Assembly: GCF_003003035.1 (NCBI RefSeq)
Contig: NZ_PVTS01000004.1
Location: forward strand, 186,001-250,000
Source: Marinilabilia salmonicolor
GTDB taxonomy: Bacteria > Bacteroidota > Bacteroidia > Bacteroidales > Marinilabiliaceae
DNA: 64,000 nt
Reading direction: 5' to 3'
Positions within the stretch are counted from its first letter, which is position 1. Every line of letters starts with the position of its first letter. The notes under the pieces are model-generated. The model did not search any database. It worked only from the letters and a program-made list of their open reading frames with translations, and was not told the DNA's origin. A program made the position numbers and the translations under genes. This document shows positions 37,024-46,839 of the stretch, piece after piece.

Positions 37024-37158
37024 TTTTCAAATTTCTAACTTCTAACCTCCAGCTTCTAACTTCTAAGATCCAGCTTCCAACCTACAACGTCTAACCTCCA
37101 ACTTCTAACATCTAACCTCTAACTTCCAACATCTAACCTCTAAGAATCAGTCTCTAAC
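37024..37158. repeat. degenerate TTCTAACnTC tandem repeat between receptor and lipoprotein genes
   Basis: More than a dozen imperfect copies of an 8-10 base word such as CTTCTAAC or CTCTAACTT fill the gap between two co-oriented genes. It replaces any visible ribosome-binding site or promoter except at its far end. Confidence 0.7.
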
Positions 37159-37159
37159 T

Positions 37160-39481
37160 TCAAAACTTAAAATTATAGGTGACCGATGGCACAATGCGAA
37201 ACATAACCGTTTTGTAGGCATTCATTTTATTGGGGGTATCCGGATCCTCTTCGAATTGCACCGAATAGGCGTTGGCACGGTTGTAGGCATTGTAGGCTCC
37301 GATGTGCCATTCACCTTCCCATTTACGGTCGGGTTTGTTTTTTCCTTTGATGGTGACTGATAAATCGAGTCGGTGATAGTCGGGCAGTCTGGCACTGTTT
37401 TTATCTCCATAAATGGGCAGGCTGGAATCGGCGTGTCTGAATCGCATGGTGGGATAGGTGATCGGTGCTCCTGTGCGATAGGTCCAGGCCGATGATATTC
37501 CGACTCTTTGAGATACTTGATAATTGAGGATGATGTTCAGGTTGTGTGGAATGTCGTAGTTGGCCCGGTATTCTTTTCCATTGTTGATGTCGGGAAACTG
37601 ACGGAATGCCCGTGACCAGGTATATCCAATCCAGCCGGTGAGATTGCCTTCATTTTTTCTAAGAAGAAATTCAGCTCCGTAAGAGTGTCCCTCACCAAAT
37701 CGGATGTCTTTTTCCAATTGGTTGTTGAGCATCAAATTGGCATTGGGATCAAAATCTATTTGATGATCCATCCATTTGTAAAAGGTTTCCACAGAAACCT
37801 CGTAACTGTTTTGTCGGAAGTTTCTGAACCATCCCACAGAAACCTGATCGCAAATTTGCGGTTTTACATGCTCCGAAGCCGGAAACCATACATCCAGTGG
37901 CGTACCGCTGGTTGAGTTGGAAGCCAGCTGTATGTATTGATAGGTGCGGCTGTAGGAGGCTTTGAGGGAATTTTTTTCATTGAGCAGGTAGCGCATACTT
38001 ATTCGGGGTTCCCAGCCGGTGTAGGTGTTGAAAATTTTGTTGTGTTCATAGTTGATGGTGTCTGTCACCTGAAAGTTTTCAGCGATGCGGTAAACCGTTG
38101 CTTTGCCCATATTTTGAAACGCGGAGAATCGTAGCCCTGCATTTATTTTTAACTTGTCGCCAATTTTTTGTTCCCCAAGAAGATAAATACCATACTCAAG
38201 GTCTTTATTGTCCGGCACTTTGTAGGCACTCACCTGGTTGGATACTTCGAAGCGTCCCGGCTGAATAAAGTGCTTGATGGCCTGGCCTCCGAAACGGACA
38301 GTAGTTGCAGGGCTCATCAGCCAGCTAAAATCGTATTTGGCACTCAGGTTCTCCATGTATGAGGTCCAGTCAAATGTGGGGCTACCATCATTGACCTCCA
38401 CCTGGTAATTGTATTTGCTGTACAGAAGTGTGAGGTTGGAGAACAACTGATCGGAAAAAAGGTGATTCCAGCGGGCCGTAAAAGTGGCATTGCCCCAGTT
38501 CATTCCCATATCATCGGCATATCCGTATTTGTCTTTTCCAAAATAGCCACTTAGAAAAATCCGATTGTTGCTGTTGAGTTCATAATTGAGTTTGGCATTC
38601 AGATCATAGAAGAAGAGGGTGTTGTTGTTGATGGCAGAATCAGGAGATAATTTCAGGAATACATCGGCATAAGTTCTGCGTCCTGAAAGGATGAAGGAGC
38701 CTTTGTCTTTTTTGATCGGGGCTTCTATTGTTAACCGACTTGATATCAGTCCCAGGCCTCCTTCTGCACTGAAATCTTTCTTGTTGCCATCCCTCATCTT
38801 TACATCGAGTAAAGATGATAAGCGTCCTCCGTCAGATGCCGGGATATCTCCTTTGTAAAGGGTCACATCTTTCACCGCATCAGAATTGAATACAGAGAAA
38901 AATCCCATCAGGTGACTGGGATTGTAAACCGTAGCTTCATCCAACAAAATCAGGTTCTGATCCATGCCTCCTCCACGGACACTAAAACCGCTGCTTCCTT
39001 CCACAGGCGTTTGAATACCTGGCATCATCTGGATAGATTTCATCAGGTCGGACTCTCCAAAAATCACCGGGAGATTTTTCAGGGTTTGGGCATCCATTTG
39101 CACCATACTCATTTGGGTGCTTTTGAGGTTATGGTCACTGGCTCTCCCTTTAATTTCGACGGCCCCCAGTTCAATGCTGGTGGGAGCAAAGTCCACATTC
39201 ATCTTAATGTTGCTTTGCAAATCTATGGTCTCCAACCGATTGGCATATCCTACAAATCCATACTTTATATTGTATTTACCGGCAGGGATGGTCAGGGAGT
39301 AAAAGCCATAGTCGTTGGAGGTGGTTCCTGCCTGAAGTTCTTTAACGTAGATGGTTGCTCCAATCAGTGTCTCTCCTGTATCCTTGTCCTTTACATATCC
39401 ACTGATGGTAAAATTATTTTGTGCGAAGATGATTGGGGAACAAAGAATCCAAAATAGGAGCGTCCATAAATATCGTTTCAT
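37160..39481 (-). CDS. TonB-dependent receptor with carboxypeptidase-like N-domain
   Basis: 773 residues: signal peptide (MKRYLWTLLFWILCSPIIFA), a carboxypeptidase-regulatory-like sandwich (FTISGYVKDKDTGETLIGAT, about 24-110), plug domain (QMMPGIQTPVEGSSGFSVRG, about 150-250) and a barrel ending in FRIVPSVTYNFKF. Proteins of this layout with a DUF4249 partner import unknown ligands, not typical starch-like glycans, since no SusD is present. It is the first gene of a two-gene unit with the DUF4249 lipoprotein. Confidence 0.9.
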   Translation of the reverse strand: MKRYLWTLLFWILCSPIIFAQNNFTISGYVKDKDTGETLIGATIYVKELQAGTTSNDYGFYSLTIPAGKYNIKYGFVGYANRLETIDLQSNIKMNVDFAPTSIELGAVEIKGRASDHNLKSTQMSMVQMDAQTLKNLPVIFGESDLMKSIQMMPGIQTPVEGSSGFSVRGGGMDQNLILLDEATVYNPSHLMGFFSVFNSDAVKDVTLYKGDIPASDGGRLSSLLDVKMRDGNKKDFSAEGGLGLISSRLTIEAPIKKDKGSFILSGRRTYADVFLKLSPDSAINNNTLFFYDLNAKLNYELNSNNRIFLSGYFGKDKYGYADDMGMNWGNATFTARWNHLFSDQLFSNLTLLYSKYNYQVEVNDGSPTFDWTSYMENLSAKYDFSWLMSPATTVRFGGQAIKHFIQPGRFEVSNQVSAYKVPDNKDLEYGIYLLGEQKIGDKLKINAGLRFSAFQNMGKATVYRIAENFQVTDTINYEHNKIFNTYTGWEPRISMRYLLNEKNSLKASYSRTYQYIQLASNSTSGTPLDVWFPASEHVKPQICDQVSVGWFRNFRQNSYEVSVETFYKWMDHQIDFDPNANLMLNNQLEKDIRFGEGHSYGAEFLLRKNEGNLTGWIGYTWSRAFRQFPDINNGKEYRANYDIPHNLNIILNYQVSQRVGISSAWTYRTGAPITYPTMRFRHADSSLPIYGDKNSARLPDYHRLDLSVTIKGKNKPDRKWEGEWHIGAYNAYNRANAYSVQFEEDPDTPNKMNAYKTVMFRIVPSVTYNFKF

Positions 39482-39728
39482 AAAAAGGTATTAGGTTACT
39501 CTGGTTTAAGAGGTTATTGTGAAAAAATATGCTTTTCACGAAAAGATTAAAACCATTCGTGATTTCTTCCTGTTTATGCCTGCAAAAGTAGAGAATATAT
39601 TACAGCATTGATAGGCAAATTGGATGAGCAGCCTATTGGGCCCGATGAACTGCGAAATTAACCGGATAGGATATTTTGCTACCTTTGCAGGCAAAATCTG
39701 GTGTGCTGATGAGGTACCAGCCGTCACA

Positions 39729-39790
39729 CCATTTATTGAACACTGATATTTGCACTCTGAACATTGATAATTGAACACTGATAATTGCAC
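39729..39790. repeat. degenerate TTGAACACTGATAA tandem repeat
   Basis: Words such as GAACACTGATATTTGCACTC and TTGAACACTGATAATTGCAC occur three to four times, ending at the ATG of the EamA gene. Same class of low-complexity intergenic repeat as at 13024 and 37024. Confidence 0.6.
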
Positions 39791-39791
39791 C

Positions 39792-40679
39792 ATGTGGCTG
39801 ATACTAACACTTGCATCTGCATTTTTTCTTGGATTTTACGATATACTCAAAAAGGTTTCTCTGAAGGAGAATGCGGTGTGGCCGGTGTTGTTTTTTGGAG
39901 CACTTACCAGTAGCATTATCTTTCTTCCTTTACTGCTATTGTCTAATTCCGGTGTTTTGGAGGCCGGTGATATGGTATTTGTTCCGCGACTAACTGCCAG
40001 GGAGCACTGGATGGTGTTGCTAAAAACGGCCATAGTCCTTACCTCCTGGGTGTTTAATTATTTTGCACTGAAGCATTTACCACTGACAATCGTGACGCCT
40101 GTCAGGGCTACCGGACCACTGTGGACTTTAATCGGAGCCCTTATCATTTTCGGAGAACAACTAAATTTTTACCAGTGGGCGGGGTTGTTAGTGACCCTCT
40201 TTTTCTTTTTCAGGTTTTCTACGGTCGGCAAACTCGAGGGGCTTTCCTTTCGTAATAATAAATGGATGTGGTTTGTGATTATCGGAACTCTTGCAGGGGC
40301 TGTCAGTGCATTGTACGATAAACATATTCTACGTCAGATGGACAGAGTAGCTGTTCAGGCCTGGTTCTCCTTTTATCAGGTTGCGTTGTTGCTGCCCATT
40401 TTGTGGATTGTTCGTCGCAAGCGACCATCGCGCACACCTTTCTTCTGGCGATGGACCATTCCGCTCATCGGACTCTTTCTTGTCATTGCCGATTTTTTTT
40501 ATTTCTATGCCATCAGTGAACCGGAATCGCTTATTTCAGTTATCTCAGCCCTGCGAAGAAGTAGTGTTATTGTTCCGTTCGTTTTTGGTGCCCTGATGTA
40601 TGGCGAGAAGAATGTGAAGAAAAAGGCTGTTTACCTTGGGGGAATTTTGGTAGGTATTGTGTTGTTGTTGCTGGGGTAG
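39792..40679 (+). CDS. EamA/DMT-family transporter
   Basis: About 295 residues with ten hydrophobic helices in two EamA repeats. The ATG at 39792 (MWLILTLASAFFLGFYDILK) opens directly on helix 1; the frame continues upstream only through repeat sequence. Drug/metabolite transporter proteins move small organic solutes across the inner membrane; substrate unknown. It converges on a second EamA gene with only two bases between the stops, so the two are not co-transcribed. Confidence 0.85.
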   Translation: MWLILTLASAFFLGFYDILKKVSLKENAVWPVLFFGALTSSIIFLPLLLLSNSGVLEAGDMVFVPRLTAREHWMVLLKTAIVLTSWVFNYFALKHLPLTIVTPVRATGPLWTLIGALIIFGEQLNFYQWAGLLVTLFFFFRFSTVGKLEGLSFRNNKWMWFVIIGTLAGAVSALYDKHILRQMDRVAVQAWFSFYQVALLLPILWIVRRKRPSRTPFFWRWTIPLIGLFLVIADFFYFYAISEPESLISVISALRRSSVIVPFVFGALMYGEKNVKKKAVYLGGILVGIVLLLLG

Positions 40680-40681
40680 TT

Positions 40682-41587
40682 TTAAAACACAAAAAACACC
40701 ACAACTCCTGCCACAGCAATAAAGGCCCCGACCACCTCTTTAGTGGTAATTTTCTCTTTAAAAATATACCGGGCCGGCAGGATAATCATTACGGGAGTGA
40801 GTGCCATTAATGTGGAGGCAATACCTGTGGTGGTGTATTTTACTGCCAACAAGCTGAATGAAACCCCCAGAAAGGGACCAAAGAATGCTCCGATACCGAT
40901 GCGTCCCATGGCTGATTTGTTCTTCAAGGCTGTCCATACATTTCCCCATTTGCGCCACCCAAAAAAGACAAGCACAAAACCAATGATTCCGGCAATAACG
41001 CGTATTTGGGTGGACATAAAAGCATCCAGATCCCCCATCCCCAACTTGCTAAGGACGAGTCCGAGAGCCTGGCCGGCAGCACCACCAAAAGCCAGCAATA
41101 GTCCCGCCAGAGGAAAGTTGAATGACAGCCGTTTTCCCTTCATTGGGCGACCCAAAATTACCAGAGCAATCCCCAAAATCGTCAGGACCATTCCAAAGGT
41201 ATTGATCAGTGTCATTTGTTCGCCCAAAATGAGCCAGCCAAACAGTGCCGCCAGAGGAGGGGTAAGGGCCATAATAAGCATGGACACCCTGGCACCAATT
41301 ACCACAAAAGCCTGAAAAAGCAAAAGATCGCCAATCACAAATCCTACCAGTCCTGAGAGACTTAGCCAAAACCACGCGTGCATCCCGGCATCCACAGGCC
41401 AGAAATGACCACGAGTGATGGTGGTAAAAATGCCCAGCAATACCAGGGCCATCACCAAACGGATGAGGTTGACCGATAATGACCCTACTTTTTTTCCGGC
41501 CGACTCAAAGGCCATGCTGGTGGCTGTCCAGCAAATAGCGGTGACAAGGGCTGCCAGCTCGCCAAGATGCGATGTGATGTATTCCAT
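40682..41587 (-). CDS. EamA/DMT-family transporter
   Basis: 301 residues with ten helices in two EamA repeats: TSMAFESAGKKVGSLSVNLI and GLVGFVIGDLLLFQAFVVIG in the first, LSFNFPLAGLLLAFGGAAGQ and ALTPVMIILPARYIFKEKIT in the second. The closing EKITTKEVVGAFIAVAGVVV is characteristic. It is not a close copy of the neighbouring transporter. Substrate unknown. Confidence 0.87.
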   Translation of the reverse strand: MEYITSHLGELAALVTAICWTATSMAFESAGKKVGSLSVNLIRLVMALVLLGIFTTITRGHFWPVDAGMHAWFWLSLSGLVGFVIGDLLLFQAFVVIGARVSMLIMALTPPLAALFGWLILGEQMTLINTFGMVLTILGIALVILGRPMKGKRLSFNFPLAGLLLAFGGAAGQALGLVLSKLGMGDLDAFMSTQIRVIAGIIGFVLVFFGWRKWGNVWTALKNKSAMGRIGIGAFFGPFLGVSFSLLAVKYTTTGIASTLMALTPVMIILPARYIFKEKITTKEVVGAFIAVAGVVVFFVF

Positions 41588-41677
41588 GTGAACTTAATTC
41601 TGAACTTTGTATGGTTTGAGGCGTTAAAGAAAGTAATTTTGGGGCAAATTAAACCCGATATTCACAGAAACTAATTT

Positions 41678-41830
41678 GTGTCTGTCCATAAAATAACATT
41701 TGCTGCGTTACGCTTGTCGTCAAAATACTCATCCCGATTGTGCTTTTGGCGGCTTCGAAAGCCTTGCAATTGGCACTTTCTGACCAGAAACAGGACCAAA
41801 AAAAATTGCTCAGTTTATAGACGGACTCTA
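41678..41830 (+). repeat. MITE-like repeat, copy c
   Basis: Starts GTGTCTGTCCATAAAATAAC, contains GCGTTACGCTTG, CTTTTGGCGGCTTCGAAAGCC and GGCACTTTCTGACCAGAAAC, and ends TTTATAGACGGACTC. It is about 30 bases shorter than copy b. The following 450 bases to the RND adaptor gene hold no gene I can support. Confidence 0.7.
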
Positions 41831-42282
41831 ATTTGGCTTTGCAAGAAAACACCAATTACTGCATTTCGACAGGCTCAATGTGGCACATTGTTCTCTGTTT
41901 TGAATCAGTTGTTTGCGAAAAATGTAAACTCCCTGGATTCAAGAACTTTGAAAGCTTTATATTTGGCAATTCTTATCAAAGGCTAAAAAAGCCTGGTTTT
42001 ATTGTTGGTACTAATTAAACGATTTGTGTTTTTGCAGGTCTATGCTAACTGTAAAAATATAACCGGTGCAGATATTTTTGAGCATAAATAACGAGCATGG
42101 AAAAGCTGGCCACAATAGGAATATGTTTAAAGAATATTATGCGAGAGCGATGCGGCTCCATTCGTTCTCAAGCTTTTATTAGATATTTATCAGATAATTA
42201 CAAAATTTTAAACGAATGAAACGAGTACCGAATGTTCGGGACGAGTTTCATCAGACCAATAACTTAGATAACTTATATACTG

Positions 42283-43398
42283 ATGAAAAGGAAAATCTGG
42301 ATTTTCGCCATTGCAGCAGGGATTGTTTTAGCTGGTGTTGTTGTAATGTTTGTGTTGTTTTCGCTTAAAAAGGAACCCAAGCCAACTCCCAAGCCTCAGG
42401 TGGATGTTTATGTGAAAGCAGAAACGGTTCAGTATAAGGATTTGCAGGCTGTGGTATCTTCATCAGGCCGATTGCATGCTTTAAATGAGGTGGTGGTGAG
42501 TTCTGAGGTTACCGGTCGGTTGAGTGAAGGGGATGTTCCTTTTCGCAATGGCCAGAAATTTCAGAAAGGTCAGATTCTGGCAGAAGTGGTCAACCCTGAA
42601 TTTCCTTTAGGCCTGAAAGCTCGTAAGAGTCGTTTCCTTCAAAGTTTGGCGGTAATCTTACCCGACTTGCGTCTTGATTTCCCTGATTCCTTTTCTCGTT
42701 GGGAATCTTTTTTTGAAAACATCAATATTGAGAAACCATTGCCGGCGATGCCTGAACCCCAATCTTCCAAAGAGCGAATCTTTCTTGCTTCACGGAATAT
42801 TATCAGTGATTACTATTCCATTTTGGCAGATCAGGCACGACTGGAGAAGCATCAGATAAGAGCTCCGTTTACCGGTGCCTTCAATAATATTATGCAGGAT
42901 CCGGGTGTGGTGGTCAACCCGGGAAGTCAGTTGGCAACCATCGTTCGCACGGATGTTTATGAGTTGGAAGTACCCGTAATTATGGATGAAGTCCGGTTTA
43001 TATCAGTAGGTGACTCTGTGCAGGTAGAGAATGATAACTCTTCCGCCGCATGGAAAGGTGTTGTGAAGCGTATTGGTTCGGTGGTCAATCCCTCATCTCA
43101 GGCAGTCAGTGTATTTGTATCTGTTCCGGGAAGCTACGGATTGTTTGACGGAATGTATCTGACCGCTCATCTGTATGGAAGTAAGGTAAAGGATGTGATG
43201 GAGATGCCCCGAAATGCTGTATTTAATAACAATCATGTGTATGTTCTTGAGGAGATGCGTTTGATTGAAAAGCCTATTGAAATTGTGAAGCGGAATGATC
43301 AGACACTTTTCCTGAGAGGGTTGCATGAGGGAGAAGAACTGGTGGTAGAGCCATTGTTGAATGTTACAGGAAATCCAATCTATAAAATTCTTCGATAA
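42283..43398 (+). CDS. RND efflux periplasmic adaptor subunit
   Basis: 371 residues of the HlyD/AcrA membrane-fusion family. An N-terminal membrane anchor (IFAIAAGIVLAGVVVMFVLF) is followed by a lipoyl-like half (VVSSSGRLHALNEVVVSSEV, GQKFQKGQILAEV), a hairpin region of moderate length, the second lipoyl half (IRAPFTGAFNNIMQDPG) and a beta-barrel (VGDSVQVENDN). It links the inner-membrane pump to the TolC channel. First gene of a three-gene efflux operon; nine bases separate it from the pump gene. Confidence 0.92.
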   Translation: MKRKIWIFAIAAGIVLAGVVVMFVLFSLKKEPKPTPKPQVDVYVKAETVQYKDLQAVVSSSGRLHALNEVVVSSEVTGRLSEGDVPFRNGQKFQKGQILAEVVNPEFPLGLKARKSRFLQSLAVILPDLRLDFPDSFSRWESFFENINIEKPLPAMPEPQSSKERIFLASRNIISDYYSILADQARLEKHQIRAPFTGAFNNIMQDPGVVVNPGSQLATIVRTDVYELEVPVIMDEVRFISVGDSVQVENDNSSAAWKGVVKRIGSVVNPSSQAVSVFVSVPGSYGLFDGMYLTAHLYGSKVKDVMEMPRNAVFNNNHVYVLEEMRLIEKPIEIVKRNDQTLFLRGLHEGEELVVEPLLNVTGNPIYKILR

Positions 43399-43406
43399 AG
43401 AGAGTT

Positions 43407-46400
43407 ATGCGCAGACTGATAGAAACATTTGTACGATACCCTTTTTATGCCAACCTGTTTATTGTGGTAATTCTTGTATCGGGGATTTTTGGTTTTTTGC
43501 AATTAAAAAAATCTTTCTTTCCGGAACGGGAAACCCGTAATATCTACGTTACTGTTACCTATCCGGGAGCCAGTCCAAAAGAGATGGAGGAGGGTATTAC
43601 TGTTCGTATTGAGCAGGCCATCAGAGGACTGGTTGGGATTAAAGAGATTAATTCCACCTCACGCGAAAATTTCACCAGGGTAAATATTGAAACCACAGGT
43701 GAATACGATATTGATGAGGTGCTGCAGGAGGTAAAAAATGCCGTTGACGGTATTTCCAGTATGCCTGTGGATGCTGAGCGCTCGATTGTTTTTAAACGGC
43801 GTTCTACAACGCCAGCCATCAGGTTGGGATTGTATGGGGAAGCCGATATGTTGCGATTGAAAACACTTGCTCAAAGAATAGAGGATGATTTTCTGGCAAG
43901 CGGCCTGATGAGTCAGATTAATATCGGAGGCTATCCGGCGCTTGAAATAGCTGTTGAGATAAAGGAAGAGGTGTTGTTGAGATACGGTCTCACACATACT
44001 GATATCAGTAATGCCATTTCCAGAAATAACCGGGATGTGTCGGGTGGTCAGTTGCGTAGCGACGACCAGTATCTGATTATTCGATCCAGGTCAAGGACTG
44101 TTGACCCGGATGAGATAGCCGATTATGTGGTGACCGCTGACCCCAACGGAAGGCTTATTCGTATTCGTGATTTGGGAAAGGTATTTTTACAGTTTTCTGA
44201 AACCCCAAGTGGTGCCTGGCTCAATGGAAACCGGGCGTTATATTTATCCGTTGATAAACTGATTACGGAGGATTTGGAGGCCATCTCCGATTTTGTTCAC
44301 AAGTACGCTGAGGAGTTCAACAGGACCCATGATGACGCCGAACTGATTGCAACCTTTGATTTCCTTGATTTGCTGAATTCCAGACTTCATCTTTTGTATA
44401 AAAACGGTGGTTTTGGTTTGTTGCTGGTAATTATTATTCTGGCAATTTTCCTAAGCTTCAGGCTTTCCATGTGGGTGGCCTGGGGGATTCCTTCATCATT
44501 TTTAGGGATGTTTCTGGTGGCCGGAATGTATGGTGTTACCATTAATATGATATCCCTTTTCGGGATGATTTTGGTAGTAGGTATTTTGGTGGATGACGGT
44601 ATTGTGGTGGCTGAAAATATCTTTTCTCATTTTGAGAAGGGTAAATCTCCCCGTAAAGCTGCAGTTGATGGTACTTTGGAGGTGTTGCCAGCGGTTATCA
44701 CCTCTGTATCAACGACCATTATCGCTTTTGTTCCGCTGATGCTAATTGAGGGAAATATGGAAATGATGGGCGAAATGGCTTTTGTCGTTGTTGCCAGTCT
44801 GGCCTTTTCTTTGGTTGAAGCCACGCTGGTATTGCCCGCTCATATCGGCTCACCACATATTTTGCAGCGTAAGAAAGAGGCTGTGAACTTCGGCAATCGT
44901 TTTCGTGACCGTCTGGAGCGTTACATACTGTGGATGCGGAATCGTTTATATGGACGGTCGCTTGCATTTATTCTTCGTCACCGACATGTAGCTCTTGCGG
45001 TACCCCTTGCATTACTATTGATTACTATTGGATTGTTTGGAGGTGGCATTATCTCTTCCACCTTTTTTCCCAATATTCCGCCTGATAGTTTTAATGTGAA
45101 CGTCGCATTTACACCCGGTGAAGGAGAGAAGCAGACCTACGAATATCTGATGGATTTTGAAAAGGCTGTGTGGGAAGTAAATGATTCACTGATGGAGGAA
45201 TACAACGATACTGCCAACTTTGTGAATTATACTTACCTGGTAATGGGTAGTTCATTTGATGGAGATGAATCGGGATCACACGCCGGTCATATTGCAGTGA
45301 ACCTTAGAAATCTTGAGGGGAGTGAAATATCCGCCTTTGACATTGCCACCAGAGTAAGAGAATATATCGGAGCAGTTCCTGCCGCGGATAAATTTTCAGT
45401 TGCCGGCCGAAACCGTTGGGGAGAACCTGTTTCCATCAGCCTTATGGGGGATAATCTGGAAGAGCTGGACCAGGCCCGCGACTTTTTATTGGAAGAACTG
45501 CAGGATATTCCGGAGTTAACCGATGTTGTGGACAATGAGGCACCCGGAGCTCAGGAAGTCAGGATAAAATTGAAACCCAAAGCCTATTATCTGGGATTGG
45601 ATATGTTTACCATTATGAACCAGGTAAGAAATGCCTTCTTTGGTGCACAGGCTCAGCGATTGCAACAGGGGAAAGATGAAATCAGAGTCTGGGTGCGTTA
45701 TCCTCCAGGAGAAAGAGAGGAAATTGGTCAGTTGGAAGATATGAAGATAAAGACACCGCAAGGGGAATATCCGCTGACTGAGCTGGTAACCTATAATCTG
45801 GAACGTGGTCCGGTAGCAATTCAACGCTTTAATGGTAAACGTGAGATGCGCATTGACGCCGATCTGATAGATCCTTATGAACCTGTCCCGCCAATTTTGG
45901 AGCGTGTGAGCAATGAAATCATGCCCCAGATTCAGGCTAAGTATCCGGGGGTTAGTTATTTTTACCAGGGACAACAGAAGTATGCTTCCGAATCGCAAAA
46001 TGAAATTGCCAAGTATTTTCTTCCGGCATTCGGAATTATTATGGTTCTGATTATGTTTCATTTTAGGTCATTCGGACAAGGGGCTATTGTGTTAGTGATG
46101 ATTCCTCTGGGGTGGTTAGGCGCTGCCTGGGGACATGCAATACATGGTATTCCTTTGTCTATGCTCAGCGTGTGGGGAATGGTGGCACTTTCCGGTGTAA
46201 TTGTCAACGATGCAGTGGTGTTCCTTCAAAAATACAATCAGTTGCTGGAGGAGGGGTTATCGGTGAGGAATGCTGCTTTTGAGGCAGGATTGGCCAGATT
46301 CAGACCCATTGTTCTTACAACGCTTACTACCACACTCGGGTTATATCCCATAATACTGGAAACCAGCCGGCAGGCCCAGTTCCTGATTCCCATGGCAATG

Positions 46401-46574
46401 GCCCTGGCTTATGGTATTTTGTTTGGAACAGCGTTTATCCTGATTTTTTTCCCCGTCGTTATTATGGCACTGAATGATCTGAGGGTTTTAATGAAGTGGC
46501 TGTTTACCGGTCGTCGTCCTTCACCCGAAGAGGTGGAGAAAGTAAACGTTTTGAAAAACCGTTCTCTTGATTAG
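43407..46574 (+). CDS. RND-family efflux transporter permease
   Basis: 1055 residues, the standard length for AcrB/CzcA-type pumps, with twelve membrane helices and two large periplasmic loops. Typical words: SFFPERETRNIYVTVTYPGA in the first loop, VVGILVDDGIVVAENIFSHF in helix 4 (the Asp pair that relays protons) and SGVIVNDAVVFLQKYNQLLE in the matching second-half position. The loop sequences do not show heavy-metal signatures, so a drug- or lipid-type substrate is more likely, as inference. Works with the adaptor before it and the TolC protein after it. Confidence 0.94.
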   Translation: MRRLIETFVRYPFYANLFIVVILVSGIFGFLQLKKSFFPERETRNIYVTVTYPGASPKEMEEGITVRIEQAIRGLVGIKEINSTSRENFTRVNIETTGEYDIDEVLQEVKNAVDGISSMPVDAERSIVFKRRSTTPAIRLGLYGEADMLRLKTLAQRIEDDFLASGLMSQINIGGYPALEIAVEIKEEVLLRYGLTHTDISNAISRNNRDVSGGQLRSDDQYLIIRSRSRTVDPDEIADYVVTADPNGRLIRIRDLGKVFLQFSETPSGAWLNGNRALYLSVDKLITEDLEAISDFVHKYAEEFNRTHDDAELIATFDFLDLLNSRLHLLYKNGGFGLLLVIIILAIFLSFRLSMWVAWGIPSSFLGMFLVAGMYGVTINMISLFGMILVVGILVDDGIVVAENIFSHFEKGKSPRKAAVDGTLEVLPAVITSVSTTIIAFVPLMLIEGNMEMMGEMAFVVVASLAFSLVEATLVLPAHIGSPHILQRKKEAVNFGNRFRDRLERYILWMRNRLYGRSLAFILRHRHVALAVPLALLLITIGLFGGGIISSTFFPNIPPDSFNVNVAFTPGEGEKQTYEYLMDFEKAVWEVNDSLMEEYNDTANFVNYTYLVMGSSFDGDESGSHAGHIAVNLRNLEGSEISAFDIATRVREYIGAVPAADKFSVAGRNRWGEPVSISLMGDNLEELDQARDFLLEELQDIPELTDVVDNEAPGAQEVRIKLKPKAYYLGLDMFTIMNQVRNAFFGAQAQRLQQGKDEIRVWVRYPPGEREEIGQLEDMKIKTPQGEYPLTELVTYNLERGPVAIQRFNGKREMRIDADLIDPYEPVPPILERVSNEIMPQIQAKYPGVSYFYQGQQKYASESQNEIAKYFLPAFGIIMVLIMFHFRSFGQGAIVLVMIPLGWLGAAWGHAIHGIPLSMLSVWGMVALSGVIVNDAVVFLQKYNQLLEEGLSVRNAAFEAGLARFRPIVLTTLTTTLGLYPIILETSRQAQFLIPMAMALAYGILFGTAFILIFFPVVIMALNDLRVLMKWLFTGRRPSPEEVEKVNVLKNRSLD

Positions 46575-46580
46575 CAGGTA

Positions 46581-46732
46581 CAGTAGGTGCGGATTCTTTG
46601 CAAGCAAAGCAGCGAAGCTGAGGGCCTTTCCGCACCATTTAAAGAAGGCGCGGATTTTCAGGAGGTGCGAATTACTGGAAGGCAAACCAGCTAAACTGAG
46701 CTCCGATCTGCATCATTAAAAACAGGTGCAGA
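46581..46732. repeat. direct repeats of AGGTGCGGATT
   Basis: Four related words (AGGTGCGGATT, AGGCGCGGATT, AGGTGCGAATT, AGGTGCAGATT) lie between the pump and tolC genes. The first pairs with TCCGCACC at about 46631-46638 as a hairpin. They resemble the element at 10829. Confidence 0.5.
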
Positions 46733-46790
46733 TTAATCGTGACAAAAATAGCGAAGCTGAATTAACACAGGCTGAAATTAACGACAAACA

Positions 46791-46810
46791 GACAGATTCA
46801 AAAATCTGTC
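46791..46810. promoter_or_regulatory. inverted repeat before tolC
   Basis: GACAGATT-caaa-AATCTGTC, an 8-4-8 perfect inverted repeat 29 bases before the start codon. It could be an operator or an mRNA hairpin; there is no T tract for termination. Confidence 0.35.
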
Positions 46811-46839
46811 AAAAAGCGAACATATAAAACAGAAAAGCT

